Origin: Litsea cubeba
Lineage: Eukaryota > Streptophyta > Magnoliopsida > Laurales > Lauraceae
DNA: 64,000 bases
Reading direction: 5' to 3'
Assembly (NCBI GenBank): GCA_012931725.1
Contig: CM022946.1
Span: 639,717 to 703,716 of the forward strand
Positions 10,305 through 23,499 of this stretch are shown here, one piece after another. The position numbers and the translations under genes were made by a program. A model generated the notes under the pieces. It was given only the letters and a program-made list of their open reading frames with translations. It did not search any database and had not been told where the DNA came from. The first letter of the stretch is position 1, and each line of letters opens with the position of its first letter.

Positions 10305-11239
10305 AAAAAAAAAAACGCCCCCTTTTTTTTTTTCTGTCATTTGGCCCATGTTGAGTCAATCTACCATTTTCAGTTTTCACACTCCCCCCCCATGAAAAGT
10401 TATAAGTCCAAGTGTTACACTCATCCAACTTTTCCTCACTATTCGATTGAAATTCTGATAAAATGATTTCTCTAAACCGTTAAATTTTAGGGCTATGGAT
10501 CAAAAGGTTAGGATGATCTTATGGACTTAAGACTTTGCGTAGATATTATGAACTCAAGACTTTGCGTATAGGTAGGCCTCATATAGATCTTTCCATCCAA
10601 TGACTTTCATGATCATCATGCATCTCAATGGGCCCAACTATGAGGGGCTTTTTCTCCTAAAAAATGTCCGAACGCTGTATAACGCTTCCATATATATATT
10701 CTTATGTATAATGTAGTATCTTATAAAACATATATAATCACATTACGAGGTTTAATGGATTGTAATTTGCATTCCCATAAGTAGTTAAAAATGAAAAATG
10801 AAAAGTGAAAATTAAAAAATGATCAGTGATTAACTCCCACTTCAACGGAAGTTGAATCTAGGGATGATGAGAAATGAATACCCATCAATTACCCTAATAA
10901 TTCAAATCCTAGCAAAGTCGAGGTTTTCATCAATGTTGCAACCTTTTATCTTCACTTCTATTCTCATTTTACCCCACATCATTAATAATTCTCTCTTGCA
11001 GCTCATTTGACCAACAATATTTTCTATCTAATTAATGCAAACAAACAGGCCCTTAAAATTGTCTCTTTCATCACCTTTTTTTATTTCCTGTTTTTCAGTT
11101 ATTTGTGTTTTTCCGTTTTTATATCTTGAGTGACAAATTGTTCATTTATTTATTCATGATCCCAACTACACGGTTCAAAATCACAAAAAGTACTCCCACC
11201 ATCACCAGTAGAAGATGACTTGACTCCTACAAACAAAGG

Positions 11240-12000
11240 GAAGACTTTTTTTTTTTTTTTTTTGAGAAGGTAGTGCGTACACTTCCAAAGGAAATTAAAG
11301 GTTGATTGTTGGAAGTAGGAGGGCCTCATGGATAAGTATTCAAAATTTTTGACCCACTTGATGCAAGAATCACATATCCATAAGGCCAAGAACCCAACCC
11401 AAGATATCGAGGGTGTTGACCTACAATAGGCCTTACTCATTGATAACTCAAGGTAAATGTATAGTAGAAACTTGAGTCCATTAATCTCTCAGGATTAAGA
11501 GCCTATTGCTTGGGAATTATGATAGCAGTCCTTTAATCAAAGACAAATTTGTACAAGGTGTGTTACTCACAGTCCTTCAGTACATCTAATGTACCTGTAC
11601 AATGATCCAGAGTCTTACACTTTGATGATTGAGACATGTCACACTATCTCATAGTGATCAGCAACCTTATCAGATGAGATGTCCAATCTCATCGCTGGCT
11701 GTGAATCAATTTAAGTATAAGATTTGTGATTTATGTCTCTTATATGTGGATATCATCCAACCACATGGATCACATCTAATATACTTGTGGGCTTCGGTTC
11801 ATTTCATAAATCATCAAGTCATTTTGTAAACATAGAATAAAATACCCTTTCATCTAATGAATAATGCATGAAAATATAAATTAATTAGTGAAACAAATCA
11901 ATTTATCCATATTATCCATTAGATTGAGGTCATACAATCTAACAATCTCCCACTTGGACTCAATGCCACTCAGGAGTTGCATCTCAATGCCCACTTATTA
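11240..12000. repeat. LTR-retrotransposon-like debris upstream of copy 2
   Basis: The stretch ending in ACAATCTCCCACTTGGACTC resembles the leader or 3' region of plant Copia-type elements. It has a matching, longer counterpart at 25380-26960 in unit A3. No reading frame is kept and no complete LTR could be delimited. Confidence 0.4.
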
Positions 12001-12238
12001 ATTCTCTCTTACAGCTCATTGAGCAAGATTTCCTATCTAATTAATGCAAACAAACATGCCCTTAAAATTGTCTCTTTCATCACCTTTTTTTTTTTTTATT
12101 TCCTGTTTTTTTTAGTTATTTGTGTTTTTTCCGTTTTTATATCTTGAGTGACGAAATTGTTCATTTATTTATTCATGATCCCAACTACACGATTCAAAAT
12201 CACATAAAGTACTCCCACCATTACCGGTAGATGATGAC

Positions 12239-12419
12239 TTGACTCCTGCAACCAAAGGGAAGACTTTTTTTTTTTTTTTAAGGTTAGTGCAAACAGGAAT
12301 ATGGACTTTTTGTAGTGCAAATTAAAGGATGACTTCACAAAGGGAAGACTTGACCGACTCCACTCGACCTAACTACGTACTGTACCAAGAGTAAAGAATA
12401 TGCATTGCTGCCTATAAAT
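12239..12419 (+). promoter_or_regulatory. promoter of chitinase copy 2 (W-boxes and TATA box)
   Basis: W-box cores TTGACT (12239-12244) and TTGACC (12350-12355) precede TATAAAT (12413-12419), which lies about 80 bp before the start codon. The layout equals that of copies 1 and 3, so the promoter outlived the loss of the reading frame. Confidence 0.6.
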
Positions 12420-12500
12420 TGCCCGACTTGGGTCTGTTTACATATCATCAAAACTAAAAGCAGTAAGTTGTGCAGTGTTGACACAAAACCCATAATAGAA

Positions 12501-14430
12501 ATGAGGTTTAACATGGCTCAGCGAGTTGCTGCCATGGCTCTGATAATGGTGTGTTTGTATGCAAACCATTGCACGGGCCAAAGCACTCCGAGGGCTTTGG
12601 TCTCTCAGGAGTACTTCGACAGTCTCATGTCTGCCGTTGGAGCTCGCTGCGAGGGCAAGTCTTTCTACACCTATGACGGCTTCATTAGGGCTGCCGAGCT
12701 TGCTACCAGCTTCGGGACTGCCGGATCGGATGTCCTGCGTAAGAGGGAGGTTGCAGCATTCCTAGCCAATGCCATGCATGAAACTGGAGGTAATTCAACC
12801 TAAACTTCCTTTTTTTTTTGGGCTTGAAGAGGCAACTTAACCTAATTACTCATAATTGGCAGTGTTAGCACAGTCGATTACGTGAGGTTTATAGAAGACA
12901 TTAGTTAATTGGAAGATTCAAGCTTTGGATCCGGCATTGTATTTCTCCATTTATAAACCCAAGCAGATCATGAATTTCAATAAGCTGAGAGAATCTGCAT
13001 TTCCCACAGCAAATAGTTTGTGTGTGTCAATTTCAATGGCACAAAGTTGGCTACATTGATATTAGTTAGTTGGGTAGGGATACTTGGAATCCAAAAATGC
13101 GAGGAGATGATATTCTGGTTGTGCTCTGATACCAAAAAATGGAAAAGGTCAAAAAACAATCAGCAAGATTTTTTTGGAAGTTCTCTAATTTCTTTGCTTA
13201 GATAGAAACACTGATTGTGTTTATATATATATATATATATATAGAAACATGTGGTGTACATATCAGTTACAATATCTTTAATTGAAAAATCATATCAAAG
13301 GAAAAAATCAAAGAATATATTTAATCTACACATATAAGACAACTAATCAATTATGAAAAAAAAAAAAAAAAAAAAACCAGCTGGGGCACAGTCATCTCCT
13401 TGATTGTAGACTTAGATGTAGGATCTGACATGTTGCATGCAATATGGGATTGGCCATGCATTAGTTGATCTCATTCCTGTGATTTTGTGATCAGACTAAG
13501 TAAGGTTGGCTTTCTTAGATCTACTTTTCCAGTCATTTAGTTATATTATATATGCCATAGAGAATTTCAACAAGTAGCTGCTTCTTTTTTTCCACTCAAG
13601 ACTAGTGTTTTACACTCTGCAGGGTTTTGCTATGTGAGTGAAATAAGAAAGTCTGACTACTGTGACAGCACCAATACCCAATGGCCTTGTGCGGCTGGGA
13701 AGCGCTACTTCGGAAGAGGACCACTGCAGCTAACATGGTATCATTTTATTGTAATTGGTTGGTTACGGTTTTGTATTCAACCTTCTAATGAAGGATATAC
13801 TGTTCTATAGATAGACCTAAATCTGGATCCCATTATCTAATGGATTCAAAATCATGGACTAGCCTTACCTTATTTTAATTTTCAAGGTCAAATCCTGACT
13901 TTCCACCCAGAGCTGAAAGCAGCATTAATTAAAAATTTGAACTAGTTCCGGGTACTGATGGACTTGACCTGTATCAGGTCTGCTTTACAGCCATGGGTTC
14001 AGTCCCACTGCTAAGGTCTAATCCAACTTGAGTTTACTTCTGAAGCCCAGATGCAAAAGGGAATTGACCCAAAACGGGAACAAAAAACCTGATTTTTTTT
14101 TAATACACTTTGATCGATTGCTTCTGATGGATCTTGAATAGGAACTACAACTATGGGAGAGCAGGGCAGGCACTTGGATTCGATGGGCTGAATAATCAGA
14201 TATTGTGAGCCAAGATCCTATGATATCATTCAGGACGGCCTTTTGGTTTTGGATGAACAACTGCCACGACGGCCATCATTCAGGACCGTGGATTTGGGGC
14301 CACCATCAGGGCCATCAATGGTGGAGAATGCAAGGGAAGGAAGCCCACAGCAGTCAATAGCCGAATTTCTTATTACCGACGTTTCTGCAGAGATTTTGGT
14401 GTGGACCCAGGGCTTAACCTTTCTTGTTAG
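12501..14430 (+). pseudogene. GH19 chitinase copy 2, frameshifted in exon 3
   Basis: The exons correspond to 12501-12789, 13623-13737 and 14142-14430, with intact GT-AG sites and an intact signal peptide, HETGG motif and second glutamate (CYVSEIRK). In exon 3 one C is missing where copies 1 and 3 read AATCCAGATATTG (near 14196). This brings TGA at 14206-14208 into frame. About 75 bp later one extra G (CGACGGCC, near 14271) would restore the frame, so the two changes compensate in phase but the stop lies between them. The predicted product would end inside the catalytic domain and lack the C-terminal third. An assembly error at either site would change this reading, but both would have to be wrong to give an intact gene. 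Confidence 0.8.
12950..13160 (-). mobile_element. Copia gag relic in intron 1 of copy 2
   Basis: Same reverse-oriented Copia 5' fragment as in copy 1, with the gag-like LTNINVANFVPLKLTHTNYLLWEMQ on the minus strand and a GCTCTGATACC primer-site match nearby. It is shared by position with copies 1 and 3. Confidence 0.65.
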
Positions 14431-14623
14431 ATTAGGTTCTCTCATCACGCCATCTATGTGCTGTTGCCTATACATCTCACTTTAGTGACTACTAGTACCA
14501 TGTTATCTCAATAATGGCAGCAATAATAATAGTTGGCCAGCTGGATTTCCCTGGCGTCCTACATGTACAAGTTTTTACAAGCTATAGCTTGAAAAATGTC
14601 ATCAGTGGATACGAGTATTACCA

Positions 14624-15081
14624 AGAGCTGTGCTATACAGCCCGGGAACTGTGCCCGGGCTGTGGACCGTGCCACAGCCCGGGCACAGTTCCCGGGCTGT
14701 GGAGACTTTTTCACCAAATTATAGTTCGACCGTATTTACAGGAAAACAGTTTTCTGTGTATAATTTTCTAGTTGAGTCTGGATCACCTATGGCACTTATT
14801 ATATCTTCACGTGATTATTATTGGTCCACTGACAATAAAAATATAACAATTGAGATAGGTGAATCGGACTCCTTTTGACTTTTGAGTGACATTAAAATCA
14901 AGAATCTTTTGGGTCACTTTTCTGTGGGCCAACATAATTCATTTGTATTGTCATCTGCATCTAATTGCACGAAAAGGAAAGATATCCATTACATCCACAC
15001 AAGTTGTAGACATACCAACGGTCCCCTCTGGGGACCGTGCCACAGCCCGGGCACAGTTCCCGGGCTGTATAGCACAGCTCT
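14624..15081. repeat. inverted host segment bounded by GC-rich inverted repeats
   Basis: The outer 45-50 bp are reverse complements: AGAGCTGTGCTATACAGCCC at the left and GGGCTGTATAGCACAGCTCT at the right. They contain palindromic ACAGCCCGGGCACAGTTCCC-type blocks. Between them, about 14712-15016 is the reverse complement of sequence that lies forward in units A1 (from about 7085) and A3 (about 34021-34303): for example, copy 3 reads ATGTCTACAACTTC where copy 2 reads its complement at the far end. The flanks outside remain collinear. This is either a local inversion between two inverted copies of a palindromic element or a TIR-bounded element that captured and flipped the segment. Confidence 0.8.
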
Positions 15082-17649
15082 AATTTGGTTGGCGTGTGTA
15101 AGGTGGGAAACGCATGCCTGACTTGTTTACCTGCAGATTAGATTAGGATTTTCTGGCCTGAGACTAACCCAAAAGTGGTGTGACCCCACATGGATAATTA
15201 AGATTCTGATATGCAATTAATCAATGGACAATCAAATGGATGATCCGAATTGATTATTAATTGGATTTAAATAACTATATATGGATCAGTATAAATGTCA
15301 ACCTTGTAGGTCCCACTTAGATGTTCGTTTTCTTTTCTTTTTTAATTCTTTTTTTTTTTTTTTTGCTGATGGATCCATTTGTTGATTAATTTTTAAAAAG
15401 AAATATTTTGGATGAAGCATCGGATGAATTATGAACTGCCTCGGAAGTTAATTTAAAGTTTTTGGTAGGGCTGACATTGGCTGACAATGAGTTGGGCCAG
15501 CCCACAAGTGAACTTACTTGGCTTCGATATGGTTGGTTTTCAGCTTGACTCATGTGCTAGACATGAGCCAGGCTCAAACAAGGGTCCGTTTAGCTTGACT
15601 TGTCTGGAGCTCAAGTAGATTAAGGGCCTAGCTCAATTATGCTGACATTATATATGAATCTAAACTCAAGTTCAGGCCCAAGCTCGGCTCATTAATATAC
15701 ATAAAATGTATGCATCAATATATGAGGAAGACAAGTCAATCCGAGCCCGATCTCAAGCTTTGCTTGTTTACAGTTGTTCTTAAACTTAGGAAAGTAAAAA
15801 CAAGCTAATCTCCACGCTATGGATTAGGCATTCAAGAGAGAGCTTAAGATTAGCCATCTTGGTCATCTATACCTCCTCTCTTTACTATAAGCATGTTTAG
15901 AGCGCCAAAGGCCTAGTATCTTGTCTCCACAAATTCCTTGTTTCATGGCTAGAAAAATTTCTAACTCTTGTCACATATGTATTATTTATATGCAGATTCA
16001 AGTTTAAAACGCCCTCCAAAGTCTAATATGATACATAGATGGGCCCACTTAATTACAAAATATAACATCGAGACACCAATATGCATAAACTCTTCCATTT
16101 CATACAAATCCAGAGAGAGAATTAAGCTTCTTGGGACTTGTTTGATCATTCAGAAAAGCTACAAGCTAGCACTTGTATGTTTATCTTTCCCCAATAGTTC
16201 ATGTGGCACACATACAAGTATCAATCCATATCGTCCAAATAGAGGAGGCTGAATAGTGCCTTAAATTGGATTGTGATGAAAAAAAATTATGCCCCAGGAA
16301 TTCTGAATCCTCTTAGTTAAAGTGGTTTTTCAAATCCTCTTTGTTAAAGTGGTTTTTCAAATATTAAGTTTTTTGGAATTTTAAATGTCTGAAATTTCAA
16401 ATGCTCAGGAATTATAGTAATGAAACATAGAATTACTGACAGGAATTCTGAATTTCCAAATAGTCAAAATTCCTGTCAGGAATTCTAGTAAAAGAATGGG
16501 CCTAAATGCCCTTGAATTGGATTTTTTAAGTTATGCAATGTGGCACATTTATTGACATGGAATTAATTGCTAAGAATGGTAAACTATCATAAAGCACATG
16601 CAATGACATGTATGGGTCTCTATTAAATAAGAGGGAGATGTGGAGAATATTGATTTAGAGTCTCAATCCCCTGTTTCTTAGAAAATCTGACCTATTTATT
16701 GATATTGGATGCGTCGGCAACCTTAATCTAGAGAGGGTCAACCCTGTTGGCATATCAAAAGATAAGCCTTCCAACTCAGCAGATAAGGTCTCTATAGAGG
16801 ATAACATCTTAGCAAAGAAGTGATCCTCAACAAACTCAAAATTCAAATGATTTTAAGTGTTCAGATTTTTAAATTGTAACCATCCTTATCAGTGTAAACA
16901 TATATAAAACATCAATGCAAAAATCCTCTCAAGCATTCAAGAGAGATTAACTCAATATTTTCAAGTCTTTACAAACCCAGACCCTGTATTGCTAGATCGA
17001 AGCACAATTAGGTGGGGCTGGATCTGGTCATGGCTGCGTCAACAGGTCATCTTGCAAGTAGGGAACCTGAAAAATAAAAAGGGTCGAGCCAATACAATGA
17101 CAGTTGGGTTGGGTCCGCAGGTCGGACCAGAAATTGCACCCATCGTCGAAGACTCGCCTCAAACCATGTCCAAGTTGGGTCCATTACTGCAGGGTCGATA
17201 CCTTGACCAAAATGGCTCAGGCCAACTCAAATCAGTTGTAACTTGCTAAGACTGGAACTGTTATTTTAGCATTCAAAGCTCGAGTCAGGTCCACCATCAT
17301 CATAATCGTCGGCGTTTTACTTGCCCTAGCCCAGTATTTTTCACAGCTCTAAACAAAACCCATCAGCTTTAAAGTTGAACCCAGACCCAATATTTTCAAG
17401 CAGGTTAAAGTTGGGTCTCATATCCAACCCAACCATTTAGTTTGTTGGCAACAAAAGACTTACTAAATTTAATGCAGATCAGCTATTATGAATCCAAACT
17501 TTTTTTTTTACCTGCACCACCATCTCAGTCTTTCTCATCTCAATTTGAGATTAACCACGGTCACACAACCGTTCGATTTAAAAAACTGAAAACTAAAAAA
17601 AGTAGTTTTATTTGTCAAGGGCCACGATTATTTGTTTGGGACCATTAAA

Positions 17650-18070
17650 TAAACGGGTCCCAAAATCAAACACGAAAATGATCGATTTATTTAACGGGTT
17701 ACACGACATGACTTGTTAACCCATTAAATGATTTTATACATTTTAGACCATGTCAATTAACACACTCTTTTGCAAATGAAACGAGAGTGAAGGAATTAAA
17801 AAATGATCTTTTATACGTGGGTTTTAGAGTTTTACTTCAACCTTTTCAAACTTACCAAAATACCCCTTATGAATTTTATAATTTATGTCATTTATCATTT
17901 GGTGGGTTGTTAATTGATTACTGGTTTTATTCGTTAACTACCTGCTAATTTAACGGGTTAACGGGTACGACCCATTAACGACATGAACCCGTTAAGAAGC
18001 CACCCGAACCCATTAATATCGTGTGGATTTGTATCGTATTAACAGGTCGTGTGGCATTTTGAGGGCTAGG
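17650..18070. repeat. TAACGGGT-rich repeat, relative of the element at 37650
   Basis: Dense repeats of GGGTTAACGGGT and ACCCGTTAA occur. The right end (GTCGTGTGGCATTTTGAGGGCT) is the complement of the left end type seen at 37650 (GGGCTGTCAAAATATCACAC). The left end is unclear, so the borders are approximate. Non-coding. Confidence 0.5.
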
Positions 18071-18503
18071 GCTGAAACTGAATTATCCAATCTTGGTCTA
18101 GGGTACGTGCTTCAGCTACGTCAACACCAGTCTGGCCCACCTGGGTGTGTCTGAGCCCAGAAAATCTGGACGGTTCATATGGACCCTTTGTTTTTAGTAC
18201 AAAATAAACGATTTTATGTTGATTTGTCTATAAATGGGACACTAGAAAGGTTTACAAGCATAACTAAATTTATAGGTGGGACACACTGTTTTCCCCCAAA
18301 TCCAGACCGTTCATGAAAATCACTAATGGGCAATGGATCACATCCTGAATATTATAGGCGAAGAAACTTAGAATAGTGTGTTGAATTAATCATTTATAAA
18401 TTATCGAATTAATTATTTATAAATGATGTGATCTGTCCAGCAGTGAACTGCTTGCAAGTGAATCTGCTGCTAATGCTAAAAATAGAATGGATAAACTTGC
18501 GGG

Positions 18504-18899
18504 TAGGGGTGTTCATGCATGGATTGGGCTCAGCCTACCTTGGGTAGAGCTTGGGCCAAACGTTTTCGTACTCGGCCCGGGTTTGGACTTTTAGTTAGGC
18601 CCGTTTATTATTTGGGCCGGGCCTGGATCTAATGTTAGAAAGCTCAAGCCTGGCCTGGCCCGACTATCAATTTTTTTTTACATTTTTAGGGAGTGTCGGT
18701 GATGGGATTCAAAGCCAATATATCTTAGATGTACATGTGTGTCAAAACCATGCACTGAGCTACCACTTAAAATCTAATAAAAGTCCCTGTTTTGTCTTTA
18801 AAAAGTGATTTCAGGTTGGGCCCAGGCTTACTCATTTTCAGTTGGGCTGGAATTGGGCCGGGCCAGGACAGTCCTCAATCCGGCCCATGAACACCCCTA
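18504..18899. mobile_element. hAT-type MITE, 396 bp
   Basis: Perfect 14-bp terminal inverted repeats TAGGGGTGTTCATG and CATGAACACCCCTA are flanked by an exact 8-bp duplication CTTGCGGG (18496-18503 and 18900-18907). The interior carries GGGCCGGGCC-type repeats. It belongs to the same family as the elements at 2709 and 23711 and is the best preserved of the three. Confidence 0.85.
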
Positions 18900-20757
18900 C
18901 TTGCGGGTTATTTGAATTTTTGCAAGGTAGACACTACTTATTAATTTAACATATTTTACCTAGCTAGATTGAGCAGTTCCAAAGGTTGAGGAAAATTAGA
19001 CTGTACCTTTTAGGTCACGTTTGACAATTAAATTCTTGGGTATCTTACCGGCTTTCTATATAGTCGTGAAAACCAACCTTAGGCAATTATAAATACTAAG
19101 AAGAATTTGGGCAAGTGAAAGTTTTCATCTTTTTTTTTTTAAAGATTTTTCAGATCCAACCCTCCCCTACATGGACGGATGGACCTCTTCTTGCACTTAG
19201 TAGATTTTTCTTTTTTCAACTATGAGTCTATGAGTTAAAAAAAAAAAAAAACAAAAAACCAATGGTTGAGAAACTTATCTATTCATAGTAAGGCCTATTA
19301 GGCCAATGGACTTGGACCAAGAGTTATGGGCCCTGATGTAAAAGTCAAGGATCCCACTCATTAATCTCATCTCCTCACGGCAAGTCAATCCATTTTCTCT
19401 ACTTGCTAAAACTGCTCGTCCTTTTCATTATCCCACGGCAAGGTCTTGACGCCGCATTTTCATTGACTTGATTTTCTGCAATACAGCGATTGGGACGGAT
19501 CCGGTTAGGTTCAGACGCACCTAAACTTGAGAAACATTACTAGGGTCCACTTATGAAATAATTTAAACCTTAAAAAAAATGTTGTTAATTTATTTAAATC
19601 TTTGTCAAATTATACTCTAATAAGAGTTAAAGATAAATTGGTCATTGTAAAATACATGTATATATGCAAGTCTTGCAAGAGCCTTCGTCAAGTTTCACTC
19701 AAACAGAAGTTCAACCCGCATTGCCGCCAGATTGTGGGCGCGACTTCTATTGGAGTGAAATTTACGAGAGCACTTAAAAGAGGTGGCATTTATTCTAAGA
19801 GTTTAGATTTTTCATTTGTAGACCCCACTGAAGATCCTCATGGATTTCTACAAAGTCCATACAGACAATGCCTTCCAGCGGATCCAGACTAGAAAATTGA
19901 TGGGTTTTAAGTGCTGTCAGCTTAGCTCTGACTAAGAAAAATAGGGTGTGGGTCTTGAGGTGGAAACTATTTTAGATCTGGGTTTAGGTACAGGTTTAGT
20001 GGATGGAATTTTCTTGCCCATGTAGTCGATCAGGTTTTTAAACGATTGAGGACCTGATTTTCTAATGCACCGCAACGTGTACGGGTCACTTTGATTATCG
20101 ATGGTTGAATCTAGTTGGTTCTAGACATGTAAATAATATAAGATGAGTATGATCTACTGTCCAGTAGATCCCATTTAGATGGGTGTATATGGATTGATGG
20201 GTAGGATATATATCCAGTAATTCTCACCTACATGAGTGCATGGGCAAGTGATGGTCTGATTGATGGGTGGTTTCATGTTTTATCTAATGAGCTTCACATA
20301 TGTGGTTGGTTCGGTGGATGTGTTAGATGTACTAGGCCCCATATAATGATCTGATGAACGAGATATATATCCAGTAATACAACAGAGGCAATAAAAGCCC
20401 TTGCTTTAGGCCCTCTAAAAATAAAGCTCCCAAAAAAAGTAAGCCACTTTATTTTAATCACAAAAAATAAGGTCCTAATTAAAGCAATTGGCATCTTTTC
20501 AAATCCCAAAAGTAGCAACTGATGTGATTTTGTTTCTCCCAAAAAAAAAAAAAAAAAGGCCACGTAATTAGTTGTGAGCAGCTAGTTTTAAGGAAGAAAA
20601 AAAAAAAAAAAACTCCAATCAAATGTTTCATATGCCTCTTTCTCTTCTATGAAATGAACTTTCTTTTCATCAACACCCACCTTCTGTTACCCAAGAGAAA
20701 AAAAAACTAGTGTGCATGCTATCGTTGCTCCTCTGTTCCATTGTTCTAGTGCAAGAG

Positions 20758-20802
<45 letters not shown>

Positions 20803-21420
20803 TAGTTGGTACGTCTCCAAATCTCTCAATCTAACCTGCTGATTTTGCTATTATTATCAAGGATTAGATCTGCATTTCCGCTTCTCTATCTTTCAATTTC
20901 TTTTCCGATTTGTTTTATTTTGACTTTTCCTCTTTGCTATTAGTGTTTGTTTGTAGTACTATTTTGTAATTTGATGACGAAATTAAGATGGATGACGTTG
21001 CTTTGTATATGAAGATTAATGATAATAGAATGCAATGGAATGTGGTTTGTGGTTTCTTGTGCTGCCTCTGGACCAGTAGTTCTCAACGTGCAGGTACATC
21101 TTGCATGGGTTGAAGTGTTATACTAGTATTAACATGAACTTTGTCACGACGTTCCAGTTACAGATCTATTTAACTATTACATTGAATTTTTACTCACGCA
21201 GGAGTTTTATGCAGAATAAAAAAAAATTCAAAATTTTAAATAAATCACGATCAAACAGTCGTGGTCAAATAAAAATTGCGGTATAACATAAATATAAACC
21301 ATTCATGTAGGTCATAATAGTTGGATCGATAAATTGCTACAAAACAGAGTCAGAAATGGATCTATATTTGCCGATTATGGCGATGCAAAGTTAACCTAAT
21401 TAATGGACGATCATGTGTTC

Positions 21421-21666
21421 TAAAACCATGCTCTGATACCACATGTTGTGCTATTATTAACATGAACTCTAAGATCGTGAACATCATGATAATCACATGT
21501 AGGATTTAATTTTAAATAAATTGAAGAGTACCTCCAGACATCCTAAAACCATGCTCTGATACCACATGTTGTATTATTATTAACATGAACCCTAAGATCG
21601 TGAACATCATGATAATCACATGTAGGATTTAATCTTAAATAAATTGAAGAGTACTTCCAGACATCT
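21421..21666. repeat. 123-bp tandem duplication with Copia primer-site motif
   Basis: Units 21421-21543 and 21544-21666 both begin TAAAACCATGCTCTGATACC and differ at a few bases. GCTCTGATACCA is the complement of the Copia primer-binding site TGGTATCAGAGC, so the repeat probably spans the junction of an LTR and leader from a decayed minus-strand Copia element. Confidence 0.65.
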
Positions 21667-23127
21667 TGATGCGAAGAGCTTTTCGATCCTGCTGTCTGGT
21701 GCTGTTACTGATTGATGTTGAGATCCGTCTAAGAAGAGGCTAGGTGAATGATTTCATTTCTCTCTCCTTACTTAAAAACCCTAATGTGTTGAGTTTCGTG
21801 AGTAGCCTTTATGATGGAAGAAATGCTTTATTTTATAGGTGAAGAGAGGACCGAATTTCCAAAATTAGGATTTCCTTAGATTTAATCTCAACCGTCCATC
21901 AAGTTAGAGAATATTATGAAATATATCTCATTAAGAAACCATTTTTGAATAATTAATAGCATATATCTTATGAAAATAAAATTCCTATAATGACCACATT
22001 TCGGAAAATGTAAGGATGTGTGGTCCAAGTAATGGACCAAAAAGTAATTTCCTTACATGAAGCCCATAAATAACAAGACGATGGTTGATTGATGGATGGT
22101 GTTTTCTTTTGTTCCCCCGTCATATGATTTGCTCGATCCACTGAGGATGATTGAATGTATATGCCTCTTTTGAACCATTCGGATCTCAAAAAGGTGTGAT
22201 CAAAGTGCATGTCTTCCACTTGAGCTCATCTGATCTGACTTTATCATGTGGTTAATTAACCAAGCTGCTGCTTCTTTTTAGTTTCTTTTTACAAAACAAA
22301 ATCTGAATTAAATGGAGCAATATAACAGTTTTGGACCAAGCTATTACGGTCCTAATTCCCAAATCAGTTTTTAAATCATTGATATAGAAGAAATCACAAG
22401 TCTTTTGACCATTATAATGCTTAAAATATATATAGTTAATATAATTACGGTCTAGAATATTGATTGTTCATCAGAGGGCCTATTGAAACAATGGGTTGTC
22501 TCATAAGGCCTTGGCCACACATGAAGAAGTCAAAGTCTAGAGAAGATATGTACAAGATTTCCCAGTCATCTCTATCTTCTCCACACGACAGGATCTGTAT
22601 AAACTTTTAAACTTTAGCAGAAAGGTGTTGGCGGGCCACTTCATTTTTCTCCATTCCCTTTACCTCTAAGTCTTCTCCAAGATAAAGATTATAGGATAGT
22701 GGGTCTGGACCAAAGTCCTAAAAAAAAAAACTATCATGCCTCATTTCTCTTTTTTCTTGGGTGGACCGTGGACTCACATTTGCTTGTTGACTCAAAAAAG
22801 TAATGTTTCAAACATGGTTTCACCCAAAGGAAATAGAGGTTTCAGCCTAGGTTGGCCCGGCCGCAGGACGGACCAAAGCGAGTATCAGCCCAGTCAATTT
22901 GGTTAGCAGGCCTAATATAAGATTGGTCCACCCCATGGGCCTACTTGTTAGGTCTTGTCCCAATCCATTTAGTGAGATGTTCGATCCAATATTCATGCTG
23001 CATTTGTTTGATCAGATAGGACCATTTAATTAAGTGTTTAACCAGGCATAAACCTACCCTTATCAATTTAGCATTTGGCCACAAACTCAGACTCATAGAC
23101 CAAAAACAAGTGTCAAGATTGAAATAA

Positions 23128-23467
23128 GGGGGCTATATATATTGGTACCACGAAAATCCCTCTTCCCATCGCAAAATAAAAAAAAAAAGGTTTTCCTAAA
23201 CTACCCCTCCTCCCTTCTCTTCCTCCCCCTCCTCCTCCTCCTCCCTCCTCCTCCCTTCCTCTCCCCCACCCTCCACCATCTTCCCTCATCTTCCCCCCAC
23301 CCCCCAATCTCCGGCGGGGAGGGAGCCCCGGCCGGGAGATTTTTTTTGGGGGGGGGGGGGGGGGGGGGTGTGTGTGTGGAGATGAGGGTGGAGGGTGGGA
23401 GAGGAAGGGAAGAGGAGGGAGGAAAGAGGAAGCGGGGGAGGGGGAGGGGGAGGAAGCCGCGCCGGAG

Positions 23468-23499
<32 letters not shown>

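Larger units (their letters stand above)
2245..10310. repeat. segmental repeat unit A1 (contains chitinase copy 1)
   Basis: Sequence from the CTCTTTTTTCTTGGGTGGA motif near 2258 through the 5' flank, chitinase copy 1 and its 3' flank is repeated around copy 3 (about 22735-35760) and in part around copy 2 (about 10310-15905). The units share promoters, introns, 3' flanks, a SINE and several MITEs, with private insertions in each. The tandem arrangement suggests unequal crossing-over. The borders are approximate. Confidence 0.8.
10310..15905. repeat. segmental repeat unit A2 (contains chitinase copy 2)
   Basis: Starts with the run-rich segment leading to GTTGAGTCAATCTACC, which matches about 24375 in unit A3. 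It continues through the copy 2 promoter, gene and 3' flank to about GCATGTTTAGAGC at 15905. It is shorter than A3, lacking about 870 bp present at 25460-26360, and has a private inverted segment at 14624-15081. Confidence 0.75.
15906..22734. other. long gene-free interval of repeat debris
   Basis: No host gene is recognisable. It contains a TAACGGGT-rich repeat (17650-18070), a hAT MITE (18504-18899), a possible reversed relative of the 905-bp hAT element (20380-20650), a T-run of about 40 bases (about 20760-20801) and a 123-bp tandem duplication (21421-21666). The open frames at 16655-16846 (minus) and 19602-19892 (plus) match nothing I recognise. Confidence 0.6.

Noticed and set aside
16655..16846. 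Minus-strand frame of 63 residues
   Set aside because: No recognisable domain, no splice or promoter context, and it is surrounded by repeat debris.
19602..19892. Plus-strand frame of 96 residues with CKSCKSL
   Set aside because: No family match that I recognise, and it lacks a convincing gene context; a chance frame is more likely.
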